Source of the DNA: Diphasiastrum complanatum
Taxonomy: Eukaryota; Streptophyta; Lycopodiopsida; Lycopodiales; Lycopodiaceae
Length of the DNA stretch: 64,000 bases
Assembly (NCBI GenBank): GCA_029204225.1
Contig: CM055111.1
Coordinates: 17,657,019 to 17,721,018 of the forward strand
Direction of reading: 5' to 3'
This document shows, in pieces, positions 34,033-45,190 of the stretch (the first letter of the stretch is position 1; the number at the start of each line of letters is the position of its first letter). The notes beneath the pieces are model-generated. The model had not been told where the DNA came from, made no database searches, and was given only the letters and a program-made list of their open reading frames with translations. Made by a program: the position numbers and the translations under genes.

Positions 34033-34527
34033 GTGGTAGCGGAGCATGAAGGAGGAGGCCAAGATCCTCTTCCGGTGGAAGAGGACAAGCCTCAGGGATC
34101 GCATTTTGATCGAGTGCAAGATTTTTATACTATGCTATCTCCCGAGAAAAGGCAAAGGATAAAAGCCCTTTGTCTTTCCGAAGGAGAATCCGATCAACAA
34201 GATCGTGGATTTGTTTCGACAGACATGCCATCGAAAGAATCCACGAATATTTTATATGACCTTGATGAGGATGATTCCATCATCATGGACATTAGGGGTA
34301 AGGTCATCATCGATAGATTGCACGACCTTACTCTTAAATACTTTGGTCATGATTTGTTTAGCCCTTGGGAGCAACAAGACCAAGGGGACAAAGACAAGAT
34401 ACTCCATCCGATTCGCATTGAATCGTTTGTGACTCATCCAATCTCTTCCATCATGTGCGCAAATTGTCAAGATATGGTGAAACTAGTTACCTTGTCTTGC
34501 ATCATTTTGGTGTGGGAGTTGTACTAG
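34033..34527 (+). other. Open frame of unknown origin, 164 codons
   Basis: The frame starts at a GTG rather than ATG and encodes acidic text (GESDQQDRGFVSTDMPSK, ILYDLDEDDSIIMDI). Its 3' part overlaps a copia LTR end at 34395-34453, so the frame is probably chance or a chimera. I do not recognise it. Confidence 0.2.
34395..34453 (+). mobile_element. Fragment of copia LTR end
   Basis: About 55 bases (ctccatccga, attgaatcgtttg.gactcat, caatctctt.catca) match the last part of the LTR at 23284-23595 in the same orientation. It could be the remains of that element's 3' LTR, separated from it by the CACTA insertion and rearrangement. No primer site follows, as expected for a 3' LTR. Confidence 0.7.
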
Positions 34528-35246
34528 CCTTCTTGGCTAGTTTTCCTGATGGAAATGAAGCTAAGGGAGGATCATTATATCACTCATTCATAGTCAAGTC
34601 ATCAACTGATGATGATATCTTGTGGCAAGATGGCAATCATTAGAGGAGTTTTCGATTCCAAAAGGGCTGTATAAGAAATCATGCCTTAGTAAGAGAATGT
34701 TAGAGAGAGAATGATAAAATGACCGGATTTTTTTCTCATTTTCTTAGTTTTCGGTGCTGCCCACCGTCTAAGTTGTGTGGTTGGCTCATTTTTTGAAGTA
34801 TATTAACAGTGCGCATGAAACAAAACACGCTGCCAAGAAACAAAGCACGCGCCACAAGCGGGAGAAATTCCCTCCAAAATTTCATGTGTAAAGGATCGAA
34901 GTTTTATATAAATAGAACCTCTAGCCTTTTAGATTTCTCCGGTCATGTCACACTAATTTGCATGTAAGCTTGTCGAATACTTGTGAGTCATCCTGAGAAT
35001 GACTTTGAGGAGCCTTGTAAGGAAGTTTTAGCAATGTGGGCTCCTTTTGCAGCTTTTTATTGATGTTATATGCCTTGTTCTTGTAGGTGCTATGATTGCT
35101 TTTCGCAGAGTTCATGTTTATTGTTATTCTGCTCCCTCTTAGATTAATAGTTAATATTGTTGTAGATAATGTACTGATGTTTCCAGCTTCTTGGTTGAGT
35201 AAGATGTTCCCTTTGTTATTAGATTAACCACTCCGTTGTTTAGGAT

Positions 35247-35301
35247 TAAGGGTTTGGAAGACAAGGCTTAACCTTTTAGAGGTTCAAATCCTCTTCCCTT
35301 A
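35247..35301 (+). ncRNA. tRNA-like fold lacking a D arm
   Basis: TAAGGG (35247-35252) can pair with CCCTTA (35296-35301). Inside is a perfect T arm, AGAGG-TTCAAAT-CCTCT (35278-35294), which includes the RNA polymerase III B-box GGTTCAAATCC. A short middle stem AAGG/CCTT has a CTTAA loop. No normal A-box or D arm exists, so it is not a working tRNA gene; a SINE or tRNA-derived relic fits. Confidence 0.3.
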
Positions 35302-35416
35302 AATTATTAAAATAAGAGAGAACTTGAAGTTGGGTCTGAATTTTGCTTTTATGTTTTTCCAAATTCGAAAATGCAAAGATTAAAGTACAAAATAAGCTTT
35401 TGATGATGCAACACTT

Positions 35417-36012
35417 GATTATGTGGAATATCTCCACCACGCGAGGATCTGCATTCTAGTAAAAAAAAACTTGTCTATTCTCACGTCATGGCGATATGCC
35501 ACATCATCATATTCTATGCAAAGAGTACTTCAATTTTGCTTTTGACCTCATCTCTATCAGAGTTCAGATAAGAAAGTAATGGTAGATCAAAGATTTATAG
35601 TACAAGATAAGCATTTCATGATATGGCATTTTTTCTGATGTGGCATTTGATGATGTGGAATATCTCCATCACGCGAGGATCTGCATTCTGGTAGAAAACA
35701 TGTGTATTCTCGCGTCATGGCGATACGCCACAGCATCAAAATCTTTGATTAGCCATAACTTTTTTATTTGAACTCGGATCGAAATGAAGTAAACAGCAAA
35801 AATGATCTACTCTTCACGTAGAATCCATTGGAATATCTCCACCATGCGAGAATCTGCATTCTGGTAAAAACAAACTGGTCTATTCTCGCATCATGGCAAT
35901 ATGCCACATCATCAAAATCTTTATCAGCCATAACTTTCTTATATGAACTCGGATGGAGATGAGGTAAAAAGCGAAAATGATCTACTCTTCGCGTAGAATA
36001 CATTGGAATGAT
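35417..36012 (+). repeat. Three 180-bp repeats with inverted edges
   Basis: The text gatgatgtggaatatctcc to cgtcatggcgatatgccac recurs near 35417-35508, 35648-35745 and 35828-35915 with an attached shared tail (agccataactttt, gatctactcttc, cgtagaat) in the last two. Each unit begins tgatgatgtgg and has ccacatcatca some 90 bases later, so each can fold into a hairpin. Confidence 0.7.
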
Positions 36013-36459
36013 CACATATTGATTATGATTCTATAAAAATATCAAAAATGTCTAGAAAATCTATTGTTGTTCTACTCATCTGTAGTTTAATGGCTGATGT
36101 TGTGGTAGATGATGTTTTGCAGCTTCTTGTAGGTTGGCCCTCTTTAAAACATGTAAGTTTGTTTAACTATGCTTTGCTCAAAATATATTACTACTAACCA
36201 TAAGTTTTAAGAGTCGGACAGTTAGGAGTCTTGCGGGCAACAAGTATTGTCAAATCACAACTCTAGACCCTGCCCAGTGGGAGTTTTGAAATGTTCAAAA
36301 TATTACCGGAAAACTCCAAATTTTTTCAGACCGACAAACAACGTTACGTTCCTTCACATGTATAAAAACTTTATCGGGCCACATGTACATTGAATAGTTG
36401 AATAGTCAATAAAAGCATCTTGACAAACAGCCATTTTGGTGCTTGGAACTCCTCTAATG

Positions 36460-38150
36460 GGAGGCTCATTCATGGATTTTCTTGGTGGCCCACATTTCAA
36501 GGAAGGACAAAGATGGAGGAGATATGCAAACATTGGCTGATTACTCACAATTATTGTTTGTTTGCTGTTATTTTCTAGAAAGTTCAAAGTTGGAAGTATG
36601 GAAGAATCATTGTATTTACATTCTATTTGGTTCTTCATATTCTAGTTACATCTTGATATGTAAAATTGATGTAAGAAATAGTGAAGCATCCAATGTGGAT
36701 ACTATTTTCTATATCAATTATGAAGGCTATTATAAAACCATAGAAAGAAGGTCTATACTTAGAATGGATATCATTCTATCAAAGTTGTGTGGTAGAACTA
36801 GTTGAAGAGAGAGTGTGAAAAATTGTCAACTAGTTTAAGATTTTTCATGTTAAATTTATTTGGCAATTTTGAGGAATATGTATTTTAATCTTAGAGCTAT
36901 ATAGACTTTATAAAGTTAATAAGGGCTAAGAATAGTGTATTTATAATTTTTGGCAACTTAGGCAAGTTGATAAGGTCGAATTTGGACCTACTCTAATTGG
37001 TTATTATAGATGCATTGAATCTAGTCATGTTAGATTTAGGGTTTGGAAGAGATCTAGAACCTTCCATAAGTTGATAAGCTTGAGTAAGAGCATCCAAATA
37101 GGACAAAAGGCTATTATAAATAAGCTACAAGCGTGGGAGCATTTCATTACTCTCATTCTTCTCTCATTCATTCTTATGGAATATCTCTTTGGGGTTCTAC
37201 ATCCATTTTTTGCATTTTGGTGATGATATAATAATGGATTATTGTGTATAAAATGCTATTTTTCTTATATGTATGAGGTCCCACGTGTGAGTATTGTTGT
37301 TGTACGACTGTTGCACGGACTGGAACAATAAATCAACTTACATAAGTGATTTTGACAAGTTCTTGTTGAGTTTACGTCTTTTACATGTAGTAGATGCAAT
37401 ATTTCTACATTGTAAAAATCTTGATTTCTCAAAAAAATTATGTATGCAATTCATGTTCGCCACATTTTGTGAACATAAGATAATTGTAAAATTTTGGCCA
37501 CCATATTATGGAAAGTGAAAGTGGTCACCTACTTTCTTGACATGTGATGAAATCTTTATGAAACTTGAAAATGACCTCACATGAGAGGAAATGTTTGTTT
37601 ATCGGCAAAAAATTTGGGACGCAGGATTTTGAAGGCAAATTTTTTTAAAAACCTATAAACAAATTGGAGGGAAACTTAATTTAAAAATTTCAGCCATGAA
37701 TAAAGGATTTCATCATTATCCTTTAAATTTTATGCTTGAGAAAGATCCTTTTATTTTACACTTAGTAAGATCACTCTTTAGTAACAACTTCACTTGACAA
37801 ACTCACCATAATTTTATGACGAAATTATGTTGCTAAAATGAATTTTTTTTTTTGCATACATATTAAGCAACTAGTTACAACATATACAACTCGGCAATGC
37901 CATTTACAAAGCTAGCCTCCTTAGATGTTACTACATAGCACAGTGGTCGGGATTCAAGACTTCACCTTTTTGGTGGCAATCAACAACTCTACCAAGTACA
38001 CCCCACTGTGATGGGCAGATCCTTTTTTAATACCTAAAGGATAAAGTAAGCTTAAATAACTCCAATTTCAAAATCTTGGATGCCACATGTAGTACAAGCT
38101 CCTAGAAGCAACGGTTTTTGTGTGTGAGGCTTCTTCCAATTCTTTTTGAT
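36460..38150 (+). other. Unassigned region with an LTR-like stretch near 37028
   Basis: At 37028 tgttagatttagggtttgg begins a stretch with a TATA-like tattataaataagc (37112) and a pyrimidine-rich 3' part (cattactctcattcttctctc), the look of a copia LTR promoter, but no element is attached. Near 37934 tagcacagtgg matches an A-box of tRNA-derived SINEs, with a weak ttcaagac B-box only 13 bases on. No credible gene was seen. Confidence 0.25.
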
Positions 38151-38159
38151 AGACTCTCT

Positions 38160-38990
38160 AAATCAATACGAATCTTCTCGGACTCCTCTTTTTTGGCTGC
38201 AAAGTTCAAACGTTCAAACGTGCTCAATTCAAGATGGCCACGTGGTCGGTTCAGCTAAGACCTCGGGCTCCAGCCTCCGACGCGGACCGACCTCTCACAT
38301 AAGAAATATTTAGGGAGTCGGTTTCCTAATTTCCTTTCATGAGTCCAAGTGAGAGGACTACTGTCTAAGCACCAACGCCACGCAGCTGCCTCACGGACGG
38401 TGTTGTATGCTTGCACAGGTCACGTCAGATATTATTATTATTGCTATTCAGTCATTCGCTATTCCTATTCTCGAATCTCCACCGGCTATTCTCGCCCTTG
38501 TTCAGAATTGCACGACTGGGCCCTGCAGCAATGCCTGCAACACAAGCCTTCCTGCTTGATCGAGAATATAAGAAGATCAGACATACATGTATATTTATTG
38601 CTGGATCGATCTTGAAACCTGTATAAGTGTAGATCGTCGCAGGACATTGTGAATGCTTTCATACAGTACATACAAAGCTTAGATATTTTGCATGACTTCT
38701 TGTTTCAACAGATCAAGTCATCGCTTGATAATTGACTAAATATCAGACATTTTATCACTGGCAGATAAAAAAAACAACTAGCTCATCAAAGGTTGATCTC
38801 CAAAATACATCCAACTGACTGTATAATAAGTGAAGAACACGTAGGGCTTGTTCGTAGAGCTGTAAAGCAGATTAATTCTTTATGCGGGAAAAGTTTGAAG
38901 CACTCAATTTGGCTCTGCTGTCATATAAGCTGCACGTCGAACGAGTTTGGGTGCTTTTAAGAAGTAGGGAACGTTTCTGCAATTAAATGC
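38160..38990 (+). promoter_or_regulatory. Upstream region of the transporter locus
   Basis: This 0.8 kb is less AT-rich than its surroundings and has a G-box core ggccacgtggtc at 38236-38247. Short frames here (38349-38671, both strands) have no recognisable domains. It may hold the promoter and 5' leader of the next gene; no TATA box stands out. Confidence 0.3.
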
Positions 38991-38991
38991 C

Positions 38992-39582
38992 GTGACTTTT
39001 GCTCCAAAACATTATTTTCGACGCACTTCAATATCTGGCACTCGACTTAAGTGTTCAGTTCGAGATCTTGCTATACAATGTCTCGTACGAAGAAAAAGAA
39101 TAAATAACGTTTCGTCTTATACATCAGCTTCTAGCTCTACACGTGTTCTTGATAGTTACTCTGTGTACAATGACAGGCCGTGTGTGGCAAACAGGAAATG
39201 TGTTGTAGCTTCTCGTCTCCACCAAGCACAATATCCTATACTCAACTACTCTTGCCACAGATCTAATTCCCTTGCAAGATTGTCGAAGAAATTTACCTAT
39301 GTCGCAGCCGATGTAGATCGCAGATGGAGTTATATGGGTTCGATAGATTGCTGCAAACGACCGCAATGTAGATGTGTATGTCTTAGATTTGACATAGAAA
39401 AACACATCTTGAAGGCAAGACAAAAGAAAGATAGTAGATACTGGGTGAAAGAGGACGATAGTAGAAGTCTGGTAAACAAGACAATTCACGATCCCGAAAA
39501 CGAATGCCCATACGCAGCAGTGGACCCAGCACCTCACAATGCAAATCACTCAAATTACATCGGCGCCATCCGTCCACAGCTA
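38992..39582 (+). CDS. EamA/DMT transporter, N-terminal exon (transit-peptide-like)
   Basis: The frame is open to a consensus donor (CTA|GTAAGT, exon end 39582). It is rich in Ser, Arg, Lys and Cys and poor in acidic residues at the start (KHYFRRTSISGTRLKCS, RRKRINNVSSYTSASSS), resembling a plastid transit peptide, though about 190 residues is long. The frame has no in-frame ATG before 39334; a nearby ATG at 38987 is one base out of frame and meets TGA at once. So either the true start is in an earlier exon or a one-base frameshift has broken the start. The link to the next exon is phase 0 and supported by the splice sites. Confidence 0.5.
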
Positions 39583-39953
39583 GTAAGTACAAATGCATTT
39601 GAAATTTCAATCCAATTTGATCGAATGCCCAAGTCTGATTGATCGGTCTTCTAGCTAAAACGTTATGTAATATTTCTTCACGTGTATATTTTATTTCTTT
39701 ACTCGCATGATGATTGAGTTTTTATATAAGGTTAATGAAACTCTATTGATTGATCCGTCTTTACCTAGAACGTTATGTAGTAATTTTTACCTGCATATTT
39801 CCATTTGATGCGAGGTTAATGAAAGTATACGAGGTGTTGAATTAGTGAACAGATGATCCGACTTTTAGCAATATAACTGTTTGTTCCACTACATTATATT
39901 CATGTTTTCTTCCAAAATTGTTCACGCTTTATAGTTGATATTGGTTGTCGCAG

Positions 39954-40355
39954 GCGTCATCTCAAAGATTGTTTGGAAACGTTCTGGAAGTAGACTCCGG
40001 CTTCCATAAACTCGCCTGGTTGAAAAGAATAAGGAAACTGGCCAAGAGTAAGCAAGTCATCGCTCTGATGCTGTTGAACCTATTAGCTGCTCTATACGGT
40101 TCGGGTATTGCTGCAACAGAGATTGCTGATGACGCCACACCTGGCATGCCTCCAAGCTTCAGTTCTCTTTTACGATCTATATCGGCCCTGTTGGTTCATT
40201 TTCCAGCTTTGATTAGCGCCCTGAGGGATCTGGACCCTACACTTATCAGAGCAGGAGTGGAGCTAGGCTCATGGTCATTCCTATATAGCATCATCCAAAC
40301 ATTCGGTGCAAACGGGGATGGTTTGAACGATGCGCCGTTGCTGTATACACTCAGC
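39954..40355 (+). CDS. EamA/DMT transporter, first membrane exon
   Basis: The exon follows gtcgcag (acceptor ends 39953) and ends at AGC|GTAAGT (40355); both ends are phase 0. It encodes about 134 residues with three hydrophobic stretches: VIALMLLNLLAALYGSGI, SSLLRSISALLVHFPALI and VELGSWSFLYSIIQ. The order NLLAALYGS, then TPG.PPS.SSLLR, then ALRD.D..L.RAGVELG is the start of an EamA half. These proteins carry small metabolites across membranes; plant members with a basic N-terminus are plastid proteins. No stop lies inside. It does not join in frame to the next recognisable exon, so a piece is missing. Confidence 0.72.
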
Positions 40356-40987
40356 GTAAGTGCTTCAACAAAGATGATGCTAAAAGACAATGATTACATT
40401 GACCTGAAAATATTTAGAATCTTTTCCCCGCCTTGAAACCACACTGCAATGTACAACATAAGACATATCGTAGCATTGTACGTACGTAATTCTAAATACT
40501 AGTGCGAAATGTTAGGAACATGGATCTTGAGATACAAACTTATGGCAAGGCAATATTATGAAAGTGATGAAAATGAAGTGTTTATTGTTTGATTATCTCT
40601 ATCGTTATGATCTTGACGTTTTGTCTTTTTACAAAACTCTTTCCATCATTTCATATAAAAATTCGAAGACACAAAACTTTTGTTTACATGTCTTTCTCTC
40701 CAAGCTAACAATGCATGGATAGCACGTGATGCTTGTTCCCTTGATGAAACTTTGCGCTGGCCGGTCGGTAACTGGAGTCAAGTGGCTCTCTACCTTTATA
40801 GCACTATCTGGTAATCTATCTAATATCAGCTATCAAATATTTAGTCATTCAGGCAGTTAATTAGTAGAAGCTCTCAGATGTACTACATGGTAAAAGGCAT
40901 TCAGTGCATGGTCTTTCTGGAGGTGTCGATAACCTATCCCAGATGAGCGGTTAAAGTCAATAATCAAACATTGATTTTCCCTGTTAG

Positions 40988-41889
40988 GTATGGGTGTGCT
41001 GGAGGAAGAAGGTTCAGGGTGGAAAGGCATCATTATTCCACAACGTGGAAACTCGTGGGTTTTCGCGAGTTCATTAATTTCTGCTCTGCAAATATTTCGA
41101 TCAGAAGTCTTTGGAATCGCTAAAGCATTGGATGCAAAGCGTTCAAATGCCATTCAGTCGGCCGTATTATCTGTCCTCAGCTTTTTCTGGGAGATATGCA
41201 ACCTATGCACCAGTTCTAGTGATTGGGGTTTAGACTTTACAACACTGGCTCAACATTTACCATGGCTTCCATTAATCTACAATGGCATCGTCTGTGGTGG
41301 AATTTGCAGCTGGTTGGAAATACGAGCTCTGCGTGGAGTGAACGCATCCGTCGCCACTTTGATTTACATGACTATTCCGGTCTGGGGTGCATTTTTCTCT
41401 ACACTTCTCCGACACAAATCTCCGAGCGAGCTTGAACTTGTGGGAGCGCCAATGATTCTGCTAGCAACTATGTGGACTAACAAAATGACTTCTGAACAGC
41501 GTACCAATAGTTCTCAACCATACCAAAATGATCAGGGCCTTACTAGACAGAACAGAGATCAGAGTAGCCATTTGAATCGTCGACAGGAATTTTCCAGGCC
41601 AGATGAAGGCTATTTGATGGAAAATGTCCTGGCATCGACGCTCCTCAGTGCTGATCATCTTCCAGGAGTCATGTTAATATCTCAACTAAAATCTCCGTTC
41701 TATACTGCTCAAACTGAGAGGCTTGTCAAAGATGTAGATGTCATATTTCAAGAGAACACGGATTGTCTATCCGACTTTACCACCATTTTTAAACCTCCAC
41801 AATGCGCCAAAGTTCACAATACGGCTGTGAATGTTGGATCTCCATGTTTTCTGTGCACTGAAGAGCATGTCTGTGATATTGGCGCATGA
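40988..41889 (+). CDS. EamA/DMT transporter, C-terminal exon
   Basis: After ccctgttag the frame runs 300 codons to TGA at 41889. It begins like the end of the first EamA half (GVLEEEGSG), then the second half: NSWVFASSLISALQIFRSE, VLSVLSFFWEICNL, LPLIYNGIVCGGICSW, LEIRALRGVNASVATLIY, MTIPVWGAFFSTLL and ELVGAPMILLATMW. The motif E.RALRGV.A..A..IY...PVWGA is diagnostic. An unusual tail of about 130 residues follows (from EQRTNSSQPYQ), hydrophilic and of unknown role. The acceptor leaves phase 1, while the previous exon ends in phase 0; about 50 residues (expected fourth and fifth helices) are not found in 40356-40987. A broken copy is at 16175-17025. Confidence 0.78.
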
Positions 41890-41944
41890 TCAGTGCTTAA
41901 TATTTTGTTCGCCAAATGCGTAATTCAATCTAAGTAGATATAAA

Positions 41945-42095
41945 TAATAGGCCCACGCTTGGTGCGGTGGTCTACTGTGCGCGTGTTGGGCTTGACTACT
42001 CAGATTCCATTCGCTTCCCTGCCCCACTCGTGGGCGGAAACTTGGGCCAAAGGCTCAAAGCCTCCTTAATATAAAAAGTTAAATAGAATTAGTAG
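41945..42095 (+). mobile_element. Possible tRNA-derived SINE
   Basis: The text gcttggtgcggtggtctac resembles the A-box region of plant SINEs and is followed by a conserved-looking body (cccactcgtgggcggaaac, ttgggccaaaggctcaaag) and an A/T-rich end (taatataaaaa). A clear B-box is lacking and no second copy lies in the window. Confidence 0.35.
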
Positions 42096-43640
42096 CAATT
42101 TTAGTTTTCTAACGAGAGTTGCTAAAATATCTTGGAGAGCAGGAAATTGTGTGCAAGTTCTATTTGCATTTTCACTAGCTTTAAGATCCGATTTCCACTG
42201 ATCTGTGATCCGTATAAGCTTCTTTGCTGTCAACTATCCCCTAGGCACATCCGAATCAAAAGCCTGCCATTTGTGTATAAACTATCTCGTCCATCTCACG
42301 ATTTTGCGGTTCTGATCTCCGTCAGTCCATTCATTATTTATCGCGCAGTACAGAATCACGTTGATTAGAATCTAAAGTTGAAAGTGGTAATGCGCTATTT
42401 CATTTTGGGAACAAACCGCTCAAAGATATTATCTCGCGTCTATTTCTTTCTTGCAAGTCCGACACACAAATGTGACATATAAGTAAATTTTGTCCGTTTA
42501 GTTATAAGCTTAATTTATGATACTCTTCTATTTTTTAATTAATTTTGTATAAGCAAAGGTATTTGTGAAAGTTTCTATACTAGTGGACTTTGGTCATAAA
42601 TTCTATGAGGACATCCAATGCCTAGATGTCACAAGGCTCATGTGCTATGTGGCAGCCAATAATTGGGTTGTTGGCACAAGAGTTAGTGTTAGGTGCTTAT
42701 CTCTCATTAGATGTCAATATGAGAAGTTTATTGGAAAACTAATATGTGATGGTATTGCTCATAAAATAAATCGTTCATAACATAGAACTAGAAATGTACT
42801 TTGTGAATTGTTTAAATAATGATAATAACCTAGTACATGAGAAGATTTGTCTAAGAATTTACAATGATCCTTATGAGGCTTGAGGATGAGGATAAATGTA
42901 GTGTTTGAAGCATAGATTTTGAGACATTTTTTTTAAGAGACAACCTCCAATGAGCTCCAAACATGGTTTTTCTAAGAGATAATTGACATCTTTTTCTTTT
43001 CTAGAAATGAATCTCCATAAAACTTTGAAGTATGTTCACATCTTGAGATTTAACATTATGTTTTTTCGTGGATGAAGCTTGATGTACAACAACAAGCTAG
43101 TTGGTGGAACGCAAACCTTAGATTTTCTAGATCATAGAGAGTTTTGGTATTTGTATGTATGCATCAAGGTATTATCAAGCTAAATCCATAGTCTATAGCT
43201 TATAAATAGTTATTTGCTTGATTAGGTGGTGAGTTGGTGAGGACCTCATTTATTCTCTTTGAAGATAGGAGTTAGCCACACAAATGAGGACATGCAAGAG
43301 AAATAAAGTACATAATAAGATAGTTTACTTTTAATAAGTAGTGAGCTGCTTATTACTTTATTTTCTCTCCTTTAATTAGGTCATGAGTTTAACTCCAATT
43401 TGATGCACAAAATGAGGACGTAATAGATGAAAACAGGAAAATTGTGGTATAGTGCCAAGTTTTCTTGATGGGGACATAAGAAAGAAAAGCAAGAAAGTTA
43501 TGCTATACGCTTCACAAAGGCCTAGCCATTCTCTTGAAAATGTATGAAAGTACAAATTTCCTGAATAAAACATGTCATTAATGTCTAAGAATCGATGCAA
43601 GGTAAATACTTAGTTTTAGAGAATCTATGTGCCAGAGATA
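42096..43640 (+). other. No recognisable gene
   Basis: AT-rich sequence with short frames only (for example 42565-42780 on plus and 43376-43600 on minus), none with a familiar motif, codon pattern or splice context. No tandem repeat or inverted end was noticed. Confidence 0.3.
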
Positions 43641-44139
43641 AACATAGTGAAGACAATCAGAGACGTTTCGATGAGAGCAGAACAATGGCCAACAATAATC
43701 TTGTCAGTTATAAATTCCTTGAAAGACGATACTAGGATCTACGAACCGTGACAGAGAGAGCAGAGGATGAACACTCAGACGAAGTCGCACCTCATTCGAG
43801 CGACGAATCAGATGAAAAAATATTCGCATGCCAGCCTATTGCTACAACACCTGTAAATCGAATTGGTTCTGGACCTAGCAAAACAGATAAAGACAAGAGC
43901 ATTGCAGTACCAGAAGGATCTCCTAGAAGATCAACAAGAGAATGAAGAGCGCCAACAAGATTTGTGCTAGGCAACTCAGCTTCTACATTCGAAGAATTGA
44001 AATACCGTGATGATGACAACATCCGGACATTTCTACGCACCACTAATGACTTTTCTCCAGGTCTACGATCTAGTATGGAATTTGTTAAAAGTTACCAATG
44101 GCTAGAAGGGCAGGTTTCGTATTGCATACTCTGTATGTT
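43640..44139 (+). pseudogene. Copia integrase-to-RT linker fragment
   Basis: This matches the end of the plus-strand element at 26000-26312: RFDESRTMANNNLVSY, the acidic stretch DEHSDEVAPHSSDESDE, and GSGPSKTDKDKSIAVPEGSP. It continues further than that copy (NSASTFEELKYRDDDN). It ends exactly at the right arm boundary, where LTR-like sequence takes over. Confidence 0.75.
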
Positions 44140-44381
44140 GAACGAACGAATGCAAGAGAGGAGGGGCTCCTGACTTCAAGGATAAAAAAATCCAATAGGT
44201 AGATGGGCGAGTTTCCACTAGTATATATTCTCTCCCAAGAGGAGAGAATATTTCTCTTAGGATCCACATGTAACCAGAATAAGCAATTGACCTTCTATTT
44301 AGGTATTATAGCAGTCAAATACCATGAAAGTGCTCATATGTCCAATTATAGGTCTAGGCCCTCATATGATTATTAATTACT

Positions 44382-45190
44382 TTATCGGCCAAGCCCAAAA
44401 TGACAAGGCATAACTAATAACCACATACACTGGAATGACTGGCCATCCATGTAAGGAATTATTCTAAATCCCTCATACTGGATATGGACGTAATAGTAAA
44501 GCAAAGTTTGTACCTTCAACTTGCTTGCCTTTCTCATCATATGAAGCCTAGATGGCTTTTGTCTTTCCCTTGAGGATCTTCTTAGAACTTGACTTGGAGA
44601 TGCATCTCCACCATCACCATCCAAAGAACCATCTTTATCACCATCAAAAATGCTAGATTGATCAACATCAACAACATCAATCTTCTCCACAATCTCCTCT
44701 TCAAAGACAACATCCTTAGAAATGTGAACTTTCTTTGACTTAGGAATGTAAATCCTATAAGCTTTCATTACTTCACTATAGCCAACACATATTCCCTTCA
44801 AGAATTCAAAAGATGAGTTGACATAGCAAGTACTACCAAAGATCTTCAAATGCTCCAAACTTGGCTTCTTACCAACCATATAAGTCTTCATTTGAGTATC
44901 TAATGAAAACAAACTTAGTATACATCAAAGCTTCACCCCATAGGACTTACGAAGATTGCATTCACCCTCATGATTTGGCTCTTTCAAAAAGATTGATCTT
45001 CCTCTCTTCCAGACTATGTATAGCCTTTGAATTTGAAAGATCCCTCTTGATCCCATGTGCAACACAAACATCTTTGAACTTTGTTGATAGGTCTTCATTT
45101 GCCAACTTTAAGCACTTGATCTTCACTGTTAAATTGACTCTCCGCAACATTCTTGAACTTGAGAAAGACATCAAGTACGAAATCCTCACT
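44382..45190 (-). pseudogene. Copia integrase C-terminal fragment, right arm
   Basis: Same fragment as at 21920-22605. The longest frame (44912-44382) encodes KTYMVGKKPSLEHLKIFG, FLKGICVGYSEVMKAYRI and SSRERQKPSRLH. The upstream part (45189-44968) has KCLKLANEDLSTKFKDVC and AHGIKRDLSNSKAIHS without the stop present in the left arm. No catalytic core precedes it. Confidence 0.85.

Larger units (their letters stand above)
34638..36459 (+). mobile_element. Non-coding TIR element, 1.82 kb
   Basis: The left end CATTAGAGGAGTTTTCGATT and the right end (reverse complement CATTAGAGGAGTTCCAAG) form an inverted repeat of 13 identical bases, with a ccaaaa word just inside each. The same ends bound the 378-bp insertion at 50037-50414. 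No transposase is present, so it is a non-autonomous DNA transposon if the pairing is real. A target duplication is not visible. Inside are a TATA-like tttatataaatag (34903), a tRNA-like fold and three 180-bp repeats. Confidence 0.55.

Noticed and set aside
33464-34033. 189-codon Ser/His-rich frame
   Set aside because: Translation of the (TC)n and (AC)n microsatellites and pyrimidine tract.
37934-37965. tagcacagtgg and ttcaagac as a SINE promoter
   Set aside because: The boxes are about 13 bases apart, far less than in tRNA-derived promoters; no body or tail confirmed.
40356-40987. Search for the missing transporter exon in this intron
   Set aside because: No frame with the expected hydrophobic helices and flanking AG and GT sites was found by eye; the short frame to 40436 is intron read-through.
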